From a virus: 64,000 nt of DNA. The notes beneath the pieces are model-generated. The model saw nothing but the letters and a program-made list of their open reading frames with translations. It was not told the DNA's origin and made no database searches. Within the stretch, counting starts at the first letter, position 1. Every line of letters starts with the position of its first letter. Shown here piece by piece: positions 60,910-64,000 of this stretch. Position numbers and translations under genes: made by a program. Location of the stretch: the IMG/VR virus record IMGVR_UViG_3300007512_002660, positions 1-64,000 of that record; one strand, given 5' to 3'.

Positions 60910-62085
60910 ATGTCGATATTCAAATCAAACCCAAGGCATGCAGATAGATCAGCATCAGACAGGTCTCGTCATAAGAAAAAGATAGCGCATGCCATAAGAG
61001 AGGGAATTCATCATATTGTATCTGATGAGTCAATTATTGGAAAAGATGGAAAGAAAAAAATCAAAATCCCAGTCAGGGGAATTAAAGAATATAGGTTTGT
61101 ATTTGGGGATAACAACAGAAAAAAAGTAGGTTCGGCACCGGGAAAGGATATCTCAAGGGGACAGCGGATAGGACAGTCTGATCAGCAGCAGCAAGGGTCA
61201 GGAAACAAACCGGGAAATGAAGAGGGTGAGGAGTATTACGAAGTAGAAATAACCCTAGAAGAGTTAAGTGAATATCTTTTTGATAGCCTTAAGCTTCCCG
61301 ATATTGAAAAAAAGAAATTCAAAAGCATAGTTGGAGAAAAATATAAAAGATCAGGATACAGAAAAAAAGGTATTCGTCCCAGGCTGTCGAAGAAACAAAC
61401 ACTTATTAATAAAATAAAGCGTAGAAAAAAAGCCTATTTTGAAAATAGTGAAGATGAGAATGAAAGATTTCCATTCCACAAAGATGATTTAAAATATCAT
61501 CATATTAAAACTAAACCAAAAGAAGTAACAAGCGCTGTTATATTTTTTATGATGGATGTTTCTGGATCCATGACGCAGACAAAAAAGTTCATGGCACGAT
61601 CTTTTTTCTTTCTCTTGTATCATTTCTTGAGAGCAAAATATAATAATGTTGAAATAGTTTTCATATCTCACACAACAGTTGCCAAAGAAGTTTCTGAAGA
61701 TGAGTTCTTTACAAGAGGAGCTAGCGGGGGTACCAAAATATCTTCTGCTCTAGAGCTATGTCTTGACATTGTCAATAAGCGTTTTCATCCTTCCGCGTGG
61801 AATATATACACTTTTCACTGTTCAGACGGAGATAATTGGACCGATGATAATGAAAAGTGTGTTTCACTTTCTAGAACTATCAAATCACTTTCACAACTTT
61901 ACTGTTTTGTTGAAATAACACCTGAAATATTTGAAAATGATGGAAATACAACCTTTGGATTTTCCCAAGAAAGTAAAATATCCAACTCATACACACCGAT
62001 GAAAGATTCTAAATTTAAAATAGTAAACCTGTTTCACAGTGATGACATATGGAAAGAATTTAAAAGAATATTTGGAGGAAGCTAG
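60910..62085 (+). CDS. yeaH: YeaH / YhbH (DUF444) family protein
   Basis: ATG 60910 fits the family start (MSIFKSNPRHADRSASDRSRHKKKI); GTG 60892 would add six residues. The protein has a basic N-terminal half (KIKIPVRGIKEYRF) and a C-terminal vWA-like domain with MMDVSGSM (about residues 213-220) and YTFHCSDGDNW. At 391 aa it is somewhat shorter than cellular YeaH. It starts a set with SpoVR and PrkA, its usual partners in bacterial genomes. Confidence 0.92.
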   Translation: MSIFKSNPRHADRSASDRSRHKKKIAHAIREGIHHIVSDESIIGKDGKKKIKIPVRGIKEYRFVFGDNNRKKVGSAPGKDISRGQRIGQSDQQQQGSGNKPGNEEGEEYYEVEITLEELSEYLFDSLKLPDIEKKKFKSIVGEKYKRSGYRKKGIRPRLSKKQTLINKIKRRKKAYFENSEDENERFPFHKDDLKYHHIKTKPKEVTSAVIFFMMDVSGSMTQTKKFMARSFFFLLYHFLRAKYNNVEIVFISHTTVAKEVSEDEFFTRGASGGTKISSALELCLDIVNKRFHPSAWNIYTFHCSDGDNWTDDNEKCVSLSRTIKSLSQLYCFVEITPEIFENDGNTTFGFSQESKISNSYTPMKDSKFKIVNLFHSDDIWKEFKRIFGGS

Positions 62086-63402
62086 ATGTCTGACTGGTCA
62101 ATGAAAGATTTAGAAACCTGGGATGAGAAGATTATACAGATTGCCAAGGGATATAATTTAGATTGGTTTCCAATAAACTATGAAATATCCGACTACTATG
62201 ACATGATTGGTAGCATGGTATATCATGGGATGCCATCACACTACGGTCACTGGTCTTATGGAAAATCATTTGAAAGAACTCATTTAAACTATAATTTTGG
62301 GATGACTGGGTTGCCATACGAGCTTATAATCAATTCGAATCCATCGATTGCGTATCTTATGAAAGAAAATCCTCTATACCTTCAGATATTGATTATGGCT
62401 CACTGTATTGGACATTCTGATTTTTTTAAAAATAGTAGAATATTTTCACACACAAGGCCCGGGGACATTGTTACCAAGCTTAGAAGTGCAAAAAAGAGAA
62501 TTCAAAAATATTCTGAAGATCCGGGTATTGGAATGGAAAAAGTAGAGAAGACTCTTGACTCTCTAAGGTCGATACAGTATCAAACGAGCAGATTTAATCT
62601 TCCTCAGCTTTCACATGTAGAGAAAAAAAGAAGAATTGTAGAAAAAATAAATAAAACTAGTTCAAAAAAAGAAAGTGCAAAACTTAGAGAGAGTCTAGAT
62701 AGGATTCCAGTTGAGCCAGAAACAGATCTTTTATGGACAATTCTTGAATTTGGAAACCACATACCCGAATGGAAAAAAGATATTATAAACATAGTAAGAG
62801 AAGAATCTCTCTACTTTATACCCCAGATTAGAACAAAAATTTTAAATGAAGGGTGGGCCAGTTTTTGGCACTATAGAATATTAAATGATCTAAATCTGCC
62901 TCAAAAGTATCATATTCCATTTTTAAGAAGTCACAATCAAGTAATTAGACCCCATTTGGGTGGAATTAATCCGTATCATTTGGGATTTTATTTATTTGAC
63001 AAGGTAGAGAAAAGAGACGGAATAGAGGAATGTTTTCTAATTAGAGAAATACATGATGATGCCTCTGCAATTAGGTTCCTATTGGAACAAGAAGATTGTG
63101 AAAATTTAAACCTATTCTCCTATTCAAAGAAAAAAAAGCTAACTTCAATAGACGATGTCTCTGATGACGTGGGGTGGAGAAACATTAAGAATGATCTAGT
63201 AATGACAACAGGGGTTAACTCTATCCCTGTAATCGGAGTTGATGAAATTTTATCTGATGGTACTTTAATTTTATTACACGACCATGACGGAAGAGATTTA
63301 GAGTTAAATTATGCCGAAGAGGTTGTCGAGCATATTAGATATTTATGGGATAGAGATGTTAAGCTGTTTACGATTATCGAAGAAGAAACGTGGGAAATCT
63401 AA
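62086..63402 (+). CDS. spoVR: SpoVR family protein (YcgB-like)
   Basis: The 438 aa protein starts MSDWSMKDLETWDEKIIQIAK and contains INYEISDYYDMIGSMVYHGMPSHYGHWSYGKSFE and LPYELIINSNPSIAYLMKEN, the signature SpoVR regions, plus EGWASFWHYRIL further on. It is shorter than typical SpoVR (about 500 aa). SpoVR acts in spore cortex formation in Bacillus and is of unknown function elsewhere. It follows YeaH with no gap. Confidence 0.94.
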   Translation: MSDWSMKDLETWDEKIIQIAKGYNLDWFPINYEISDYYDMIGSMVYHGMPSHYGHWSYGKSFERTHLNYNFGMTGLPYELIINSNPSIAYLMKENPLYLQILIMAHCIGHSDFFKNSRIFSHTRPGDIVTKLRSAKKRIQKYSEDPGIGMEKVEKTLDSLRSIQYQTSRFNLPQLSHVEKKRRIVEKINKTSSKKESAKLRESLDRIPVEPETDLLWTILEFGNHIPEWKKDIINIVREESLYFIPQIRTKILNEGWASFWHYRILNDLNLPQKYHIPFLRSHNQVIRPHLGGINPYHLGFYLFDKVEKRDGIEECFLIREIHDDASAIRFLLEQEDCENLNLFSYSKKKKLTSIDDVSDDVGWRNIKNDLVMTTGVNSIPVIGVDEILSDGTLILLHDHDGRDLELNYAEEVVEHIRYLWDRDVKLFTIIEEETWEI

Positions 63403-63456
63403 TGCAAAGGGTTTATATTTCCATAATTCAAAGTAAAATCTCATATAGAGGATCAG

Positions 63457-64000
63457 ATGCCTGATAAGAACAAATTTTTAAAAATCATAGAAGATCAAAG
63501 AAAAGGAAAAAAGAAAGAAAAGTTTTCTGGTAATTTCCTAGAGTATCTTAATATTATAAAGGAAAATCCTGAGACAACTCAGACGGCTCATCAGAGACTC
63601 TACAGGAAGATTGAAAGCTTTGGTGTGAGTGAGATAGATCGATCTGACCCTAGATTCCAGGGGGTTTTTTGCGGAGAAAAAGTTAAAACATATGAATATT
63701 TCAAAGATGAATTTTTTGGAATGGAAAATGTAATTTCAAAAATAATGAGATTTCTTAGGTCTGCTGCACACAGAGGTGAAGAGAGCAGGCAGGTTCTTCT
63801 CCTTCTTGGCCCAGTTGGTGCAGGTAAATCAGCGCTGACAGAGCATGTAAAAAAATCGCTCGAAGGGGAGAGGTTTTATCATTTATCAGGAGATCCCCAG
63901 AAAGGGGAGCCCCTCCAGTTGATCCCTAGAAACCTAAGGGAAAAATTTGAAGAAATTCTAGGTGTAAAAATAGAGGGAGATATCAGTCCCGTTGCCAGAT
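63457..64000 (+). CDS. prkA: PrkA (YeaG) AAA+ protein kinase, N-terminal part; runs off the window
   Basis: ATG 63457 follows AGAGGATCAG and stays open to the window end (181 codons). KTYEYFKDEFFGMENVISKIMRFLRSAAH, then VLLLLGPVGAGKSALTEHVKK (Walker A at about residues 122-130), then DPQKGEPLQLIP, match the AAA_PrkA domain of the serine kinase PrkA/YeaG. The kinase part would lie beyond the window. It completes the YeaH-SpoVR-PrkA set seen in bacterial stress operons. Confidence 0.93.
   Translation, partial: MPDKNKFLKIIEDQRKGKKKEKFSGNFLEYLNIIKENPETTQTAHQRLYRKIESFGVSEIDRSDPRFQGVFCGEKVKTYEYFKDEFFGMENVISKIMRFLRSAAHRGEESRQVLLLLGPVGAGKSALTEHVKKSLEGERFYHLSGDPQKGEPLQLIPRNLREKFEEILGVKIEGDISPVAR

Overview
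The window looks like part of the genome of a large tailed bacteriophage of a Gram-negative, probably marine, bacterium. The evidence is near-continuous tightly packed genes with 4 to 14 nt overlaps, dozens of very small proteins, a phage-type tRNA-Arg, about 30 near-identical strong promoters, and phage-type replication and repair genes (5'-3' exonuclease, RadA-like ATPase). No terminase, portal, capsid or tail gene lies in the window, so the phage call is an inference. Lipoproteins, an OmpA-like protein, an L,D-transpeptidase and D-Ala-D-Ala-type peptidases point to a Gram-negative host. A full-length DUF507 protein and a Cys/Asp-rich lipoprotein faintly suggest a deltaproteobacterial-type host (Bdellovibrionota or Myxococcota); this is weak.

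Layout. 0-3.7 kb: small basal-metabolism and SH3-like genes, a MazG-like hydrolase, Hsp20, DUF507. 3.7-13.7 kb: an envelope-directed set (OmpA-vWA fusion, two M15 peptidases, L,D-transpeptidase, lipoproteins, secreted zincin) plus a GIY-YIG protein and a QueF homologue lacking its catalytic Cys. 13.7-29.5 kb and 47.7-58.3 kb: AT-richer blocks in which nearly every protein starts with a variant of MKITRRQLRQIIKEE, usually followed at residues 15-30 by an L-x-E motif before G, S, A, Q or D. This matches the logic of the T4 capsid-targeting sequence removed by the prohead protease, so I read these proteins as a large set of capsid-packaged cargo. 29.6-31 kb: a tandem array of VGDLV proteins in which each gene overlaps the next by exactly 14 nt. 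31.0-31.1 kb: an array of TGACA-N3-TGTCA palindromes at about 20 bp spacing. 31.2-47.2 kb: a GC-richer early-type region with a MoxR ATPase plus metallopeptidase-vWA protein, a RadA-like ATPase, tRNA-Arg(UCU), a roughly 750 nt highly structured non-coding RNA, and many mini-genes, each small group having its own NTGTA[AG]-N17-TATAAT promoter. 58.3-64 kb: a zinc protease, a trypsin-like protease, a Nudix hydrolase and, at the right edge, a YeaH-SpoVR-PrkA module known from bacterial stress and sporulation operons.

How it fits together. Two expression programmes are visible: early genes driven by host-type promoters with an invariant 17 nt spacer, and late cargo and virion genes preceded by an AT-rich ATA[TG]TTA[AT] element that may be a late promoter. 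The strongest leads are the very large tagged cargo set, the giant ncRNA next to a tRNA, the 14-nt-overlap gene cassettes, and the phage-borne PrkA/YeaH/SpoVR module.
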